Assembly: GCA_964561115.1 (NCBI GenBank)
Contig: CAZLOE010000002.1
Coordinates: 22,694-86,693 of the forward strand
From: CAZBSE01 sp964561115
GTDB lineage: Bacteria > Actinomycetota > Humimicrobiia > Humimicrobiales > Humimicrobiaceae
DNA: 64,000 bases
Direction of reading: 5' to 3'
The notes below the pieces were generated by a model that was not told the DNA's origin, did not search any database, and saw only the letters and a program-made list of their open reading frames with translations. Below, piece by piece: positions 17,394 through 25,769 of the stretch; the stretch's first letter is position 1; each line of letters begins with the position of its first letter. The position numbers and the translations under genes are program-made.

Positions 17394-18203
17394 GTGCCGG
17401 GAGGGTTTGCGATACTTACCAGTAATCAATTTGATCATAATAATATAAGACTTCACTATATGAAAAGCCAGGAAAGCGGTCCACCGGTAGTTTTGCTACA
17501 TGGACTTAGCGATTCCTGGAGAACCTATTTGAGCTTTATTCCCTTTATCTCATCCTGCTACACAGTATATGTTCCTGATTTAAGAGGACACGGTAAATCA
17601 TACAGAGCTGAGAGTTATACAATATTGGATTACACATATGATATAGAATTATTTCTAACGGAGTTGTTCAGTGAACCGGTATCTCTTATTGGACATTCAC
17701 TGGGAGCAGCCATTTCGTTGGTCATAGCTGCCAGGTGGCCGGAAAAATGCAGAAGTATAAGTTTGATTGAACCTTTTATTTTCAAAGACAGGCTGGATGA
17801 TAAGAAATCACGTAAATATTTTAAGGGTTGTTTGGAAGCGTGTACGAAATATAGTGATATTGATTCAATCAGTAAAAATATAAAAGAAACAGGGACACTT
17901 GCTAGGAAAAGAGCCTCAGATTTTCTGAAACTGGATAAAAAAACAATTAAAACTGTACTGGACAGGACTATATTTAATGGGTTCAATCTGGATGAGCTTC
18001 TTTCAAAAATAGTATGTCCGGTGCTGGTTCTGAGAGGAAATCCTAAGCTTGACGCTTTTATAACTGAAGAAAAAGCTGATTATTTAAAGAGGATGATTAG
18101 TAATTGTGTTATAGAATATCTGGAAAAATCAAGCCATGTGGTTCATGTAGATCAGCCGTTTAAGGCAGTTCAGTATCTTTTAGATTTTTTGGCTTCAGTG
18201 TAG
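17394..18203 (+). CDS. Alpha/beta hydrolase
   Basis: The 269-residue frame (from GTG 17394) is a classical alpha/beta hydrolase. It has the oxyanion strand VVLLHGLSDSWRTY, VPDLRGHGKSY, the nucleophile elbow GHSLGAA (about residue 103), and a C-terminal histidine in SSHVVHVDQP. Substrate is unknown; esterases, lactonases and carbon-carbon hydrolases share this form. The start is uncertain. GTG 17394 has no ribosome site, but GGGAGGG at 17399-17405 is correctly spaced for an in-frame ATA at 17412, giving a start MLTSNQFD. Two genes in the sugar locus show a similar arrangement. It is convergent with the acyltransferase gene at 18241. Confidence 0.82.
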   Translation: MPGGFAILTSNQFDHNNIRLHYMKSQESGPPVVLLHGLSDSWRTYLSFIPFISSCYTVYVPDLRGHGKSYRAESYTILDYTYDIELFLTELFSEPVSLIGHSLGAAISLVIAARWPEKCRSISLIEPFIFKDRLDDKKSRKYFKGCLEACTKYSDIDSISKNIKETGTLARKRASDFLKLDKKTIKTVLDRTIFNGFNLDELLSKIVCPVLVLRGNPKLDAFITEEKADYLKRMISNCVIEYLEKSSHVVHVDQPFKAVQYLLDFLASV

Positions 18204-18240
18204 GATTTTAACTTTGGTCTGAAAGCTTTATATTTATCGT

Positions 18241-19521
18241 TTATTTGATTATATCCTGGAAACTATCCAGTACTCTTTTTATTATCCTGCTTCCAATAGT
18301 ATGATCAAAACCATTTTTATCATATATACAGGTAAAAAACATTCTTCCTTGATGAGTGGTCAGACCTATTACCCTCTCATTTCTTATAGCACTGAATATA
18401 GGGCCGTAGACATTTTCAACCTCATATTTTCCGTATTTTTTCTGCATCTGGATCACTCCTAAATTGGAAAATGAGAAATCATAATCCATAGGCATACCCT
18501 GCCTTTTTGAGAAGAGTGACTCCGGATCCTTGACACCTTCAAGCATATGTGTATTGAAAAAGTAATACCCGATCAAAGGATCATATTTTTCCAGCTGTCC
18601 TTTTAATTTTTTATTTATATCTGATGCAATCTCCGAGATTGTTCTTTTGGGAGAGCAGTCGATCTCTGCTGTAATTATACCGTTAAAAAGGCCGAAGTAA
18701 TTCTTTGCTTCATCTACCAGAAAAGGCTTAAAACTAATAGGACTCTGCAGTACTCTCTTGAATCCTTCTTTTTGTCCAAATTCATACGCAAATGATTTTA
18801 AAAGAATGGCACCAAGTATACCGTGTACTGAAACGCTGTTCGCTTTTGCAAGAGATATTACTTTTTTTGTTTTATCTTCATCAAAGGACCAGTTATGGAT
18901 CACATAAACAGGTTTCGGGAAGGTCTCTTTTTTAATGGGTTTTTGTTCTGCATTATCTCTATTTTTAACCCATTCAGGAAGTTTCTTTTTCTTTATTATT
19001 TCAAGGATGTCCTTCTTGATCAGATTTGTAAAGACAGGTGCTTCAGGGTACGGGTTTACAGGTTTATTCTTATCTGCCAGGAATAATAACATGTCGTGAA
19101 GAAAAACTACAGCAGACAATCCGTCACATATTGCATGATGAAAAACAACTATAATATCAGAGTTGATTTTTCCCTGTATTAAAAATACCCGTATCATTGG
19201 GCCCTTAAAAATGTCAAAATACCTGCAGAGTTCTTCGGCTATAACGGTTTTCCAGTCTGTTTTGTTTCCGTCAAGTTCCTGTAAAGGTATCTCAGGTACA
19301 TTTTCAGTTGTGATGAATTGTCTTATAAACTGATTTTTATCCTTGATCATTACTACTCTTACTCCGGCCAGTGGATGTTTATGCTGTGCTTTTAATAAAG
19401 CTTGCTTAATGTCGGATTTTTTAACGCAAGGTTCTACTTTTACCCTGAAGGCAAAATGCATCAGTGTATCATTACCCATATAATACAATATTCTCTCATA
19501 TGCTATTGTTTCTCTTTTCAT
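18241..19521 (-). CDS. Condensation-domain-type acyltransferase (HHxxxDG)
   Basis: The 426-residue protein has the fold signature of the chloramphenicol acetyltransferase/condensation superfamily. The catalytic motif HHAICDG is at residues 128-134 and a channel segment, FSFSNLGV, lies late in the protein. There is no carrier-protein or adenylation domain. Such stand-alone proteins acylate alcohols or amines using acyl-CoA or acyl carrier protein (PapA5 or alcohol acetyltransferase types). It starts six bases after the MATE gene at 19528-20919, with a GGGGGTGA ribosome site that overlaps that gene's end. A modifying enzyme and an exporter in one operon suggest production and export of a small acylated product, which is inference. 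Confidence 0.75.
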   Translation of the reverse strand: MKRETIAYERILYYMGNDTLMHFAFRVKVEPCVKKSDIKQALLKAQHKHPLAGVRVVMIKDKNQFIRQFITTENVPEIPLQELDGNKTDWKTVIAEELCRYFDIFKGPMIRVFLIQGKINSDIIVVFHHAICDGLSAVVFLHDMLLFLADKNKPVNPYPEAPVFTNLIKKDILEIIKKKKLPEWVKNRDNAEQKPIKKETFPKPVYVIHNWSFDEDKTKKVISLAKANSVSVHGILGAILLKSFAYEFGQKEGFKRVLQSPISFKPFLVDEAKNYFGLFNGIITAEIDCSPKRTISEIASDINKKLKGQLEKYDPLIGYYFFNTHMLEGVKDPESLFSKRQGMPMDYDFSFSNLGVIQMQKKYGKYEVENVYGPIFSAIRNERVIGLTTHQGRMFFTCIYDKNGFDHTIGSRIIKRVLDSFQDIIK

Positions 19522-19527
19522 AATATA

Positions 19528-20919
19528 TCACCCCCGAAATCTTTTTAATTCTGGTTGTCTGGTCAGGTTATGGAGCCACTTATTAGATAAGAAGCGGTAG
19601 TAGGCTGCTACCATTTTTACCAGCTCTTCTGTGGCTGCTATTAACATAACATAATGCACGGGCAGTTTTAGGACAAATGCGGCTATGGCCGCCAGCGGAA
19701 CCCCTACGAACCATATCCCGCCGACTTCTATTATCATACTATAAAGCGTATCACCGCCAGCTTTTAAAATCCCCATCTGGAAAGTGATGTTCATTACTCT
19801 CAAAAGCATTATGAGGGCCATTACCAGCAGGAGATAATAAAGGTATGTACTGCTCTGCTCTGAAAGATTATAGAAATTGACTATATATTTTCTTACAAAA
19901 ATAAGAATCGCTGCAATCAGTATAGAGAAAACTACAGCTATGGAAAGGAAATTTTTGGAGTAATCCCTTGCCTTGTGTTCTTCACTGGCCCCGATCCTGT
20001 TTCCGACCATGATAGCACAGGCGGATCCCAGCCCTGAAAAGAGCATAAGACTTAAACGTTCGACCGAGCAGGCTATATTATAAGCGGCAAATGCTTTGGT
20101 GCTGATGTGGCCGTATATTACACTGTACATACTGTAGCCTAGTGCCCATCCCACAGTCTGACCCATGACAGGAAGCCATATTTTTATATATTTCTTTAAC
20201 ATATCTTTTGAATAATTAAAAATATTCTTAAGGCTGGCAGCTAACGAATACTTTCTTATATATGTAAAGGATAGAATAATGATGAATTCAACACTTCTTG
20301 CGATAACCGTCGCTATTGCAGCACCCTGGACTTTCAATTCAGGAAATCCGAATTTACCGAAAATAAGTAAATAATTTAAACCTGTATTCAGCAGCAGCCC
20401 TATAATACCGGTGACAAGAGGAAATTTTACATTTTCTGTGCTTCTAAGAATTGTACCGTAAACAGTGGATATTGAGGTCATGATCAGGCTGAACGCGATT
20501 ATACTCAGATATTGTGCGCCCATTTCTATGACCTGAGGATCATTATTATATATTCTTACCAATGTATCCGGGAACATAAAAGTGACTAAAGTAAAAATAC
20601 CTGATATTACGAGGGCAAATGTAATACCTATCCCGAGATTTGAGTGTATTTTTTTAAGGTCTTTTTTACCCCAGTATTGGGCGGTAAAAATCGCAGTTGC
20701 GCTGGCTATACTGAAAATAAACATTAAAAACAAAAAAAATATTTGATTGCCGATACCGACAGCAGCGACTTCTGTTTCACCAAGCTGGCCTACCATAAAT
20801 ACGTCTAAAAAATTTAAGGCAGAGGTAAGGAAATTCTGCAGCACTATAGGAGTTGCTATAGTGAGTAGTTTTGGTAGAAATTCTTTATGTTTTGTAAATG
20901 ATTCAATTATAGATTTCAA
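19528..20919 (-). CDS. MATE family efflux transporter
   Basis: The 463-residue protein has about twelve membrane segments and MATE features: PIVLQNFLTSALNFLDVFMV, GQLGETEVAAVGIGNQ, and the mirrored segment AYNIACSVERLSLM in the second half. Members exchange Na+ or H+ for organic cations or metabolites. It is first in a two-gene minus-strand operon with the acyltransferase at 18241 and is distinct from the MATE gene at 2889. A 237-bp gap separates it from the divergent sirtuin gene. I see only weak hairpins and no clear promoter there. Confidence 0.9.
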   Translation of the reverse strand: MKSIIESFTKHKEFLPKLLTIATPIVLQNFLTSALNFLDVFMVGQLGETEVAAVGIGNQIFFLFLMFIFSIASATAIFTAQYWGKKDLKKIHSNLGIGITFALVISGIFTLVTFMFPDTLVRIYNNDPQVIEMGAQYLSIIAFSLIMTSISTVYGTILRSTENVKFPLVTGIIGLLLNTGLNYLLIFGKFGFPELKVQGAAIATVIARSVEFIIILSFTYIRKYSLAASLKNIFNYSKDMLKKYIKIWLPVMGQTVGWALGYSMYSVIYGHISTKAFAAYNIACSVERLSLMLFSGLGSACAIMVGNRIGASEEHKARDYSKNFLSIAVVFSILIAAILIFVRKYIVNFYNLSEQSSTYLYYLLLVMALIMLLRVMNITFQMGILKAGGDTLYSMIIEVGGIWFVGVPLAAIAAFVLKLPVHYVMLIAATEELVKMVAAYYRFLSNKWLHNLTRQPELKRFRG

Positions 20920-21156
20920 GTTTTTCTCCTTGGTACGAATTAACTGGTCTGTTATTGGTATACTGTTATAGTAAGGGTAACGGTATAAGTAACAGCTTTT
21001 ACTGAACTAAATTGTGATAAAAGCGTTCTTGTGAGGAACCGTTTTTACAAATACAAGCAAAAAATTTTAAAATAATAAGTGTAAAATGTCAACTGTTTAT
21101 GCCAAAATTATAATCTAAATTAGAAGATTTTATATAAGATATGTAATATTATATAA

Positions 21157-21921
21157 ATGATTATGGATAAAGAAAAATCAAGAAAAATTGCAAAGGTAAT
21201 ATCTGAAAGCAGCAGGGTAGCGGTCCTTACAGGAGCAGGGATCTCAACCGAAAGCGGGATACCGGATTTTAGAAGTCCGGGAGGAATATGGTCAAGATTT
21301 GATGCTTCAATAATGACCAGCGATAAGCTGTATGGAGATCCAAAAAGTTTTTATAGGCAGGCGGCACCAATGCTTGGTTTCTTTGAGGAAATAAGAAAAG
21401 CAAAGCCTAACAAAGCACATTATATTCTGGCAGAAATGGAAAAGGAAAACCTTGTTTCAGGTGTCATAACCCAGAATATTGATGGTCTTCATCTGAAAGC
21501 CGGTTCAGAAAAAGTATATGAGGTTCATGGAAACTTAAGAGAAGGGCATTGTATATCCTGTGGCGAAAAGGTAAGTTTTGACCTTCTGGTAGGAAAGGTA
21601 AAAAGCGGAAGCATACCTCCAGTATGTGACAGCTGTGGGGGGATATTAAGGCCTGATGTGGTATTATTTGGAGATGAGCTTCCAGATTGTTTTATAAAGG
21701 CAGCAGAAGAAGTAAGAAACAGTGATGTTCTACTGGTCATAGGTTCAAGTCTTGAGATAACCCCGGCAGGAAGTCTTCCTGCAATGGCGAAAAAATATAT
21801 TATAATAGATAAGGGCAGGACACATTTTGACCAGGTTGCATATGAAGTATGGAATGAGATGGCAGGAAGTGCGCTGGAAGAAATCTTTGAAGAAATAAAA
21901 CTTCTGGCAGAAAAAGGATAA
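21157..21921 (+). CDS. cobB: NAD-dependent protein deacylase, Sir2/CobB family
   Basis: The 254-residue sirtuin has all core motifs: GAGIS (residues 26-30) with GIPDFRSPGGIW, TQNIDGLH, catalytic His124 in EVHGNLR, a zinc site of Cys132/Cys135 and Cys157/Cys160, and VVLFGDELP. Sirtuins remove acyl groups from lysine while consuming NAD+ and in bacteria control acetyl-CoA synthetase and other enzymes. No Tyr/Arg pair typical of desuccinylases is apparent in the expected helix, so deacetylation is more likely. Translation could start at ATG 21157 or ATG 21163. It stands alone, followed by an AT-rich gap and a cupin gene. Confidence 0.92.
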   Translation: MIMDKEKSRKIAKVISESSRVAVLTGAGISTESGIPDFRSPGGIWSRFDASIMTSDKLYGDPKSFYRQAAPMLGFFEEIRKAKPNKAHYILAEMEKENLVSGVITQNIDGLHLKAGSEKVYEVHGNLREGHCISCGEKVSFDLLVGKVKSGSIPPVCDSCGGILRPDVVLFGDELPDCFIKAAEEVRNSDVLLVIGSSLEITPAGSLPAMAKKYIIIDKGRTHFDQVAYEVWNEMAGSALEEIFEEIKLLAEKG

Positions 21922-22005
21922 AAAATTTTTTTATATATATTTATTTTTATTGTAATCTAATATAATCTTTATTATTTTATTATATCCGGCTTTAAAGGAG
22001 TGCTT

Positions 22006-22353
22006 GTGATAATCAAGAAGAAAAGAGATCATAACCCTCAGATCAAAGAAAATGAGGACATGAAAGGGATCAGGTTTTACCCCATGCTTACTGCCAAAGA
22101 CGGTACGCCTAATTTTGCCATGAGGCTTTTTGAAATAGACCCTGATGGCTATACACCCAGACACAGCCACGAGTGGGAGCATGAAGTCTATATTATAAAA
22201 GGAGATGGGTATGTTTTTAAGGGTGAAGAGGAGATCCGGATCGAACAGGATGACTTTATTTTCGTAGAGCCCTCAGAGCTTCATCAGTTCCGTGCCGGTG
22301 AAAATGGGATGAGCATTATATGCGTGGTTCCCAATAAAGGCCAGCCTTCATAG
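22006..22353 (+). CDS. Small cupin-domain protein
   Basis: The 115-residue protein is one cupin barrel. Motif 1 contains the metal-ligand set in YTPRHSHEWEHEVYIIKGDG and motif 2 is FVEPSELHQFRAG, with the last histidine ligand. Small cupins of this kind bind a divalent metal and may be isomerases, dioxygenases or sensors; the role is unknown. I place the start at GTG 22006 because AAAGGAG ends at 22000, five bases upstream; an in-frame GTG at 22000 overlaps that ribosome site. A terminator hairpin overlaps the stop codon. Confidence 0.85.
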   Translation: MIIKKKRDHNPQIKENEDMKGIRFYPMLTAKDGTPNFAMRLFEIDPDGYTPRHSHEWEHEVYIIKGDGYVFKGEEEIRIEQDDFIFVEPSELHQFRAGENGMSIICVVPNKGQPS

Positions 22354-22360
22354 GCCTTTT
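22336..22360 (+). terminator. Intrinsic terminator after the cupin gene
   Basis: AAAGGCC (22336-22342) pairs with GGCCTTT (22353-22359), followed by another T. The left arm is inside the last codons and the right arm starts at the last base of the TAG stop, so gene end and terminator overlap. Confidence 0.6.
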
Positions 22361-22403
22361 ATAAATAGATAAACAGAATGCAATTAGTTATAATGTATAA
22401 AAA

Positions 22404-24353
22404 ATGAAAGAGGTAACACCAATTAAGAACTCAAAGTGGCTTTATTTTTTAATAGTAGCCATAAATATTTTTTTCGGACTGCAGATCCTCAAAGTTTTTC
22501 TATCCCTGCTGGTAAATTTCTTTAGAGAAAGGCCGAATATATCACTTACAGATGTAGGCATTTATGCAGCTGTGACCTTTATACTGGTCTTTGCCACAGC
22601 TTTTTTATACAGATTAAGGTATGGCGTCATATTGTGGATTCTCGCAGCAGGTATTGGGATTACAAGACTTGTCCTGCAGATAAACCCCTGGCCTCCGTTT
22701 AGCCTTGCGGTATCGGCTCTGGGCACTATTTTGTGGGCGGCAAGCTTTGTTTTTTTCATATCCCTGGTCCAGCAGAAAAAAATCGATCTTTTATCTACTT
22801 TTTTCCCTGGTATTATTTTTGGTATCAGCCTTACCACTGCTGTCAGCGGTCTTTTTGGGACATGGGACATGATATGGAGGCAGGATTGGTATGTAACCTT
22901 TGCCGTTCTAATTATTGTAATAGCAAAATTATGGATGGTTTACAATGTTTATCGCGATCTGGGTGATACCAGACCTTCTGATGGGGGTAGGTCTGTCTTC
23001 TATACTTTGATTGTATTTATGCCTTTTATTTTTCTCCAGCTTTTAAAGTTTCAAAATATTGCTGCGCTTGATGCAGTTACCGGAAATAGAATAAGTGTTT
23101 CGCTGGCAGTGATACTGCTCTCAAATATTGCAGCAATGGGGTTTATATATCTGTTTCTTATAAAGAAGGTCAGGATCCCGCTGACTGTTCTCGGAATTTT
23201 ATTTCTGCTGTTGTCTTTATGGCCTGATATCTCAGGATATTTGTATATCCTGCAGGTGATTTTGGGAAATATAGGAGCTTTCTGGCTGCTTATGGTAGTC
23301 TTAAATAAAGCGTCAGTTACATTGCAAGTAAAAGTTCCCTGGAAAGATACTTCTGCCGTTGGTGTCGGAGGACTGGTATTTTTTATTTTTGCCTTTATGT
23401 ATTATGGCAGCTATGACCTGAATTTGCCTTTTGGGAACTGGGTGATTCCTATTGTAACGGCTGCTTTAATATCAATTTGTGCTCTGATCTCATCCTGCCT
23501 TAAAAATTTAGCACTCGGGGGCGTTAAAGCTAAAAGCATAAATGAAAAATATACAGGCATTAAACTCGCGTTTCTTTATCTTATAGCAGCCCTGCTTGTA
23601 GCGCCGCTCATTATGCTCCTTCCTCCTAAAAATATAGACAGGGATACCTGTGAAGAAGGACCTGTCAGGGTAATGGATTACAACATCCATCAGGGATTTA
23701 ACATTAAAGGTTACCTTGACCTTGAAAGCATTGCCAGAGTCATTGAGAGCAGCGGAGCTGATGTAGTATGCCTTCAGGAAGTTTCCAGAGGATGGGTCAT
23801 AAATGGTTCTACAGATACCCTTTTATGGCTGTCGGACAGGCTGGATATGGACTATTTATTTATGCCTGCATCGGATGCCGTGTGGGGTAATGCTGTTTTA
23901 AGCCGGTATCCGTTAAAACTAATGAAGAGCGGATATCTGCCAAGGCTGGGTGCACCGCTCCGGAGAAGTTACCTTCTTTCCGAGATAGAGCTTGAAGGGA
24001 GAGAAAACATACATGTGATGTGTGTGCATATTCATCACATAAAAGATGAAGGCGTGATCAGGGAAGAGCAGGTAGAAAAAATCCTGGAAGAATGGGGTGG
24101 ATTAGAAAGGACTGCCATAATGGGGGATTTTAATGCAGAAATTTACGAGCCTGAAATTAAAAAGATGTATAATGCAGGACTTATAGATTCACAGCTTGAA
24201 CTGGGGGAGGAAGAAAAACTGACCTGGGTACACTATGAGCCCTATAGGAGGATAGATTATATCTGGGTAACAAAAGATCTGGAAATATCAGATGTGGATG
24301 TGCCTTACAGTACTGCTTCGGATCATCTGCCTGTTGTTGCTAATATAAATTAA
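22404..24353 (+). CDS. Polytopic membrane protein with C-terminal endonuclease/exonuclease/phosphatase domain
   Basis: The 649-residue protein has about ten to twelve hydrophobic segments over residues 10-415. It ends in an endonuclease/exonuclease/phosphatase (EEP) domain of about 230 residues. EEP motifs are RVMDYNIHQGF, the metal-binding glutamate in CLQEVSRGW, VHIHHIKDE, MGDFNAE, and a final TASDHLPV with the catalytic histidine. EEP enzymes cleave phosphodiesters in nucleic acids, phospholipids or inositides. Attachment to a membrane domain suggests a lipid or surface-linked substrate, which is inference. The lipoprotein gene at 24377 follows 23 bp later. A second EEP protein, lipid-anchored, is at 41544. 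Confidence 0.82.
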   Translation: MKEVTPIKNSKWLYFLIVAINIFFGLQILKVFLSLLVNFFRERPNISLTDVGIYAAVTFILVFATAFLYRLRYGVILWILAAGIGITRLVLQINPWPPFSLAVSALGTILWAASFVFFISLVQQKKIDLLSTFFPGIIFGISLTTAVSGLFGTWDMIWRQDWYVTFAVLIIVIAKLWMVYNVYRDLGDTRPSDGGRSVFYTLIVFMPFIFLQLLKFQNIAALDAVTGNRISVSLAVILLSNIAAMGFIYLFLIKKVRIPLTVLGILFLLLSLWPDISGYLYILQVILGNIGAFWLLMVVLNKASVTLQVKVPWKDTSAVGVGGLVFFIFAFMYYGSYDLNLPFGNWVIPIVTAALISICALISSCLKNLALGGVKAKSINEKYTGIKLAFLYLIAALLVAPLIMLLPPKNIDRDTCEEGPVRVMDYNIHQGFNIKGYLDLESIARVIESSGADVVCLQEVSRGWVINGSTDTLLWLSDRLDMDYLFMPASDAVWGNAVLSRYPLKLMKSGYLPRLGAPLRRSYLLSEIELEGRENIHVMCVHIHHIKDEGVIREEQVEKILEEWGGLERTAIMGDFNAEIYEPEIKKMYNAGLIDSQLELGEEEKLTWVHYEPYRRIDYIWVTKDLEISDVDVPYSTASDHLPVVANIN

Positions 24354-24376
24354 ATATTCTTAGATATCTTCTCAAT

Positions 24377-25669
24377 ATGAAAATGAAAAATCAAAATGCA
24401 GTAAAAACTCTAATGATTATAATAACAGCTTCAGTTGTGATGACATTTGCTTTTCTTATTCCCTCCTGCAGGCCGGAATTAAAATTCGGCGAATTGGTAG
24501 TTTGCCTGGAAGTGGACGCAGATACTTTCGCCCCTGTAGGAATAAAAGACAGCTTTGATACAGGAGTGGGAAAAATATTTGCAGTCGTTGATGCATCCGG
24601 AGTAAAAGCAGAGGATGTATGGAAATTTATCTGGAGGAACAGAGATACTGAAGAAGTAATCGCTGATTCAACAGGTAATTATTCTGAAAATGAAAGCGGC
24701 TATATGGAAGGCTACCTCTCAAATTACATTGTACCCGGTGAAGAGGGCGGCATTATAGGAGAACCTGGAAATTACAGTGTTGATTTTTACCACAACGGCC
24801 AGCTTATAAATAGTGCTGATTTTGTTATTGAACCTCCAGAGCTTGAAATAATAGAGGTCATACTCTCAAATGAGGTAGATGATTTAGGAAAGCCTGAGAA
24901 TGTTTCTGATAAATTTTATCCTGACGATATAATTAATGCTTCAGTAAAATTGAATTGTAAGAAAAAGGACGAGTCTATAAGCGTTAAATGGTACCAGGGC
25001 GAAAACGGGTTGCTGGGCGAGGAGCAATTTATCATTGAGGATGATTATTATCTGGAAAGTTATATCGTGTTTGTAATAACAAATGATGAGCCCTGGCCGA
25101 TCGGTGACTACAGGCTGGAAGTCTTTTATAACGGCTCGCTTGACGGCAGCTATGCTTTTGAAATAGTGAGAAGGGAAATGCCTGATGCTGCTTATGATCA
25201 GAATAAGATTTACCAGAGTGAGGATTATAAATTCTCTATTAATTATCCTGATGGTTGGAGCTACAAGGAAGAGGAAAACGATACCGGTATTGAGGTAGAT
25301 TTTATCCCTGATCCTGATTATATAGATGTCATTATAAGTATGAGGGTCTTAAAGAAAGGGTATTTCCCGGGTAAGGAAGAATATTCTGACTTAGCTGATG
25401 AAATGGTAGAAGATATAGATGTGGTAATTTCAAATGATGAGGATATAGAAGTCCAGAAAACAGAAGGCACAGGTGAAATTGGTGATATTATCTACAGCCA
25501 GATAAATTACAGCTATCCGGGTGAAGGCGAAGACGGCTGGGATATTGATTTTATTTTTATAAGCAGGACAAATATGCTTTATCTTTTTAAAAAAATTTCC
25601 GGTGTTTATTATAAAGGGTTTGCAGATAAGGTATATAGTAATATGCTGGAATCTCTGCAGTTTGAGTGA
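24377..25669 (+). CDS. Predicted lipoprotein with C-terminal PsbP/DUF1795-like domain
   Basis: The 430-residue protein has a signal peptide with a lipobox-like end (FLIPSC, Cys about residue 30), so it should be lipid-anchored outside the membrane. Two similar beta-rich repeats follow (about residues 35-145 and 155-265), each with an -NGxLxxSxxFEI-type end. The last part, from YKFSINYPDGWSYKEEEN, resembles PsbP/DUF1795-type domains that occur in many bacterial lipoproteins. It is strongly acidic. No enzyme motif is seen. It is probably co-transcribed with the membrane EEP protein upstream. Function is unknown. Confidence 0.7.
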   Translation: MKMKNQNAVKTLMIIITASVVMTFAFLIPSCRPELKFGELVVCLEVDADTFAPVGIKDSFDTGVGKIFAVVDASGVKAEDVWKFIWRNRDTEEVIADSTGNYSENESGYMEGYLSNYIVPGEEGGIIGEPGNYSVDFYHNGQLINSADFVIEPPELEIIEVILSNEVDDLGKPENVSDKFYPDDIINASVKLNCKKKDESISVKWYQGENGLLGEEQFIIEDDYYLESYIVFVITNDEPWPIGDYRLEVFYNGSLDGSYAFEIVRREMPDAAYDQNKIYQSEDYKFSINYPDGWSYKEEENDTGIEVDFIPDPDYIDVIISMRVLKKGYFPGKEEYSDLADEMVEDIDVVISNDEDIEVQKTEGTGEIGDIIYSQINYSYPGEGEDGWDIDFIFISRTNMLYLFKKISGVYYKGFADKVYSNMLESLQFE

Positions 25670-25769
25670 TATAGATTTTTTAAGCTAACATTTATGGTTT
25701 AATGATAAATAGGATTGTAATATAATTACTTCTGTTTGCCATATTTTTTATCTTAATCAGGAGAATTTT

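Noticed and set aside
20985..21060. Possible hairpin GTTC...GAAC between the MATE and sirtuin genes
   Set aside because: Only four to five pairs; too weak to name a terminator or operator.
22562..22870. Frames of 80-120 codons on the strand opposite long genes across the window (this one, and for example 24 others near 30, 35 and 39 kb)
   Set aside because: All lie antisense to well-supported genes, lack ribosome sites and show low-complexity Ser/Leu/Phe-rich translations typical of shadows.
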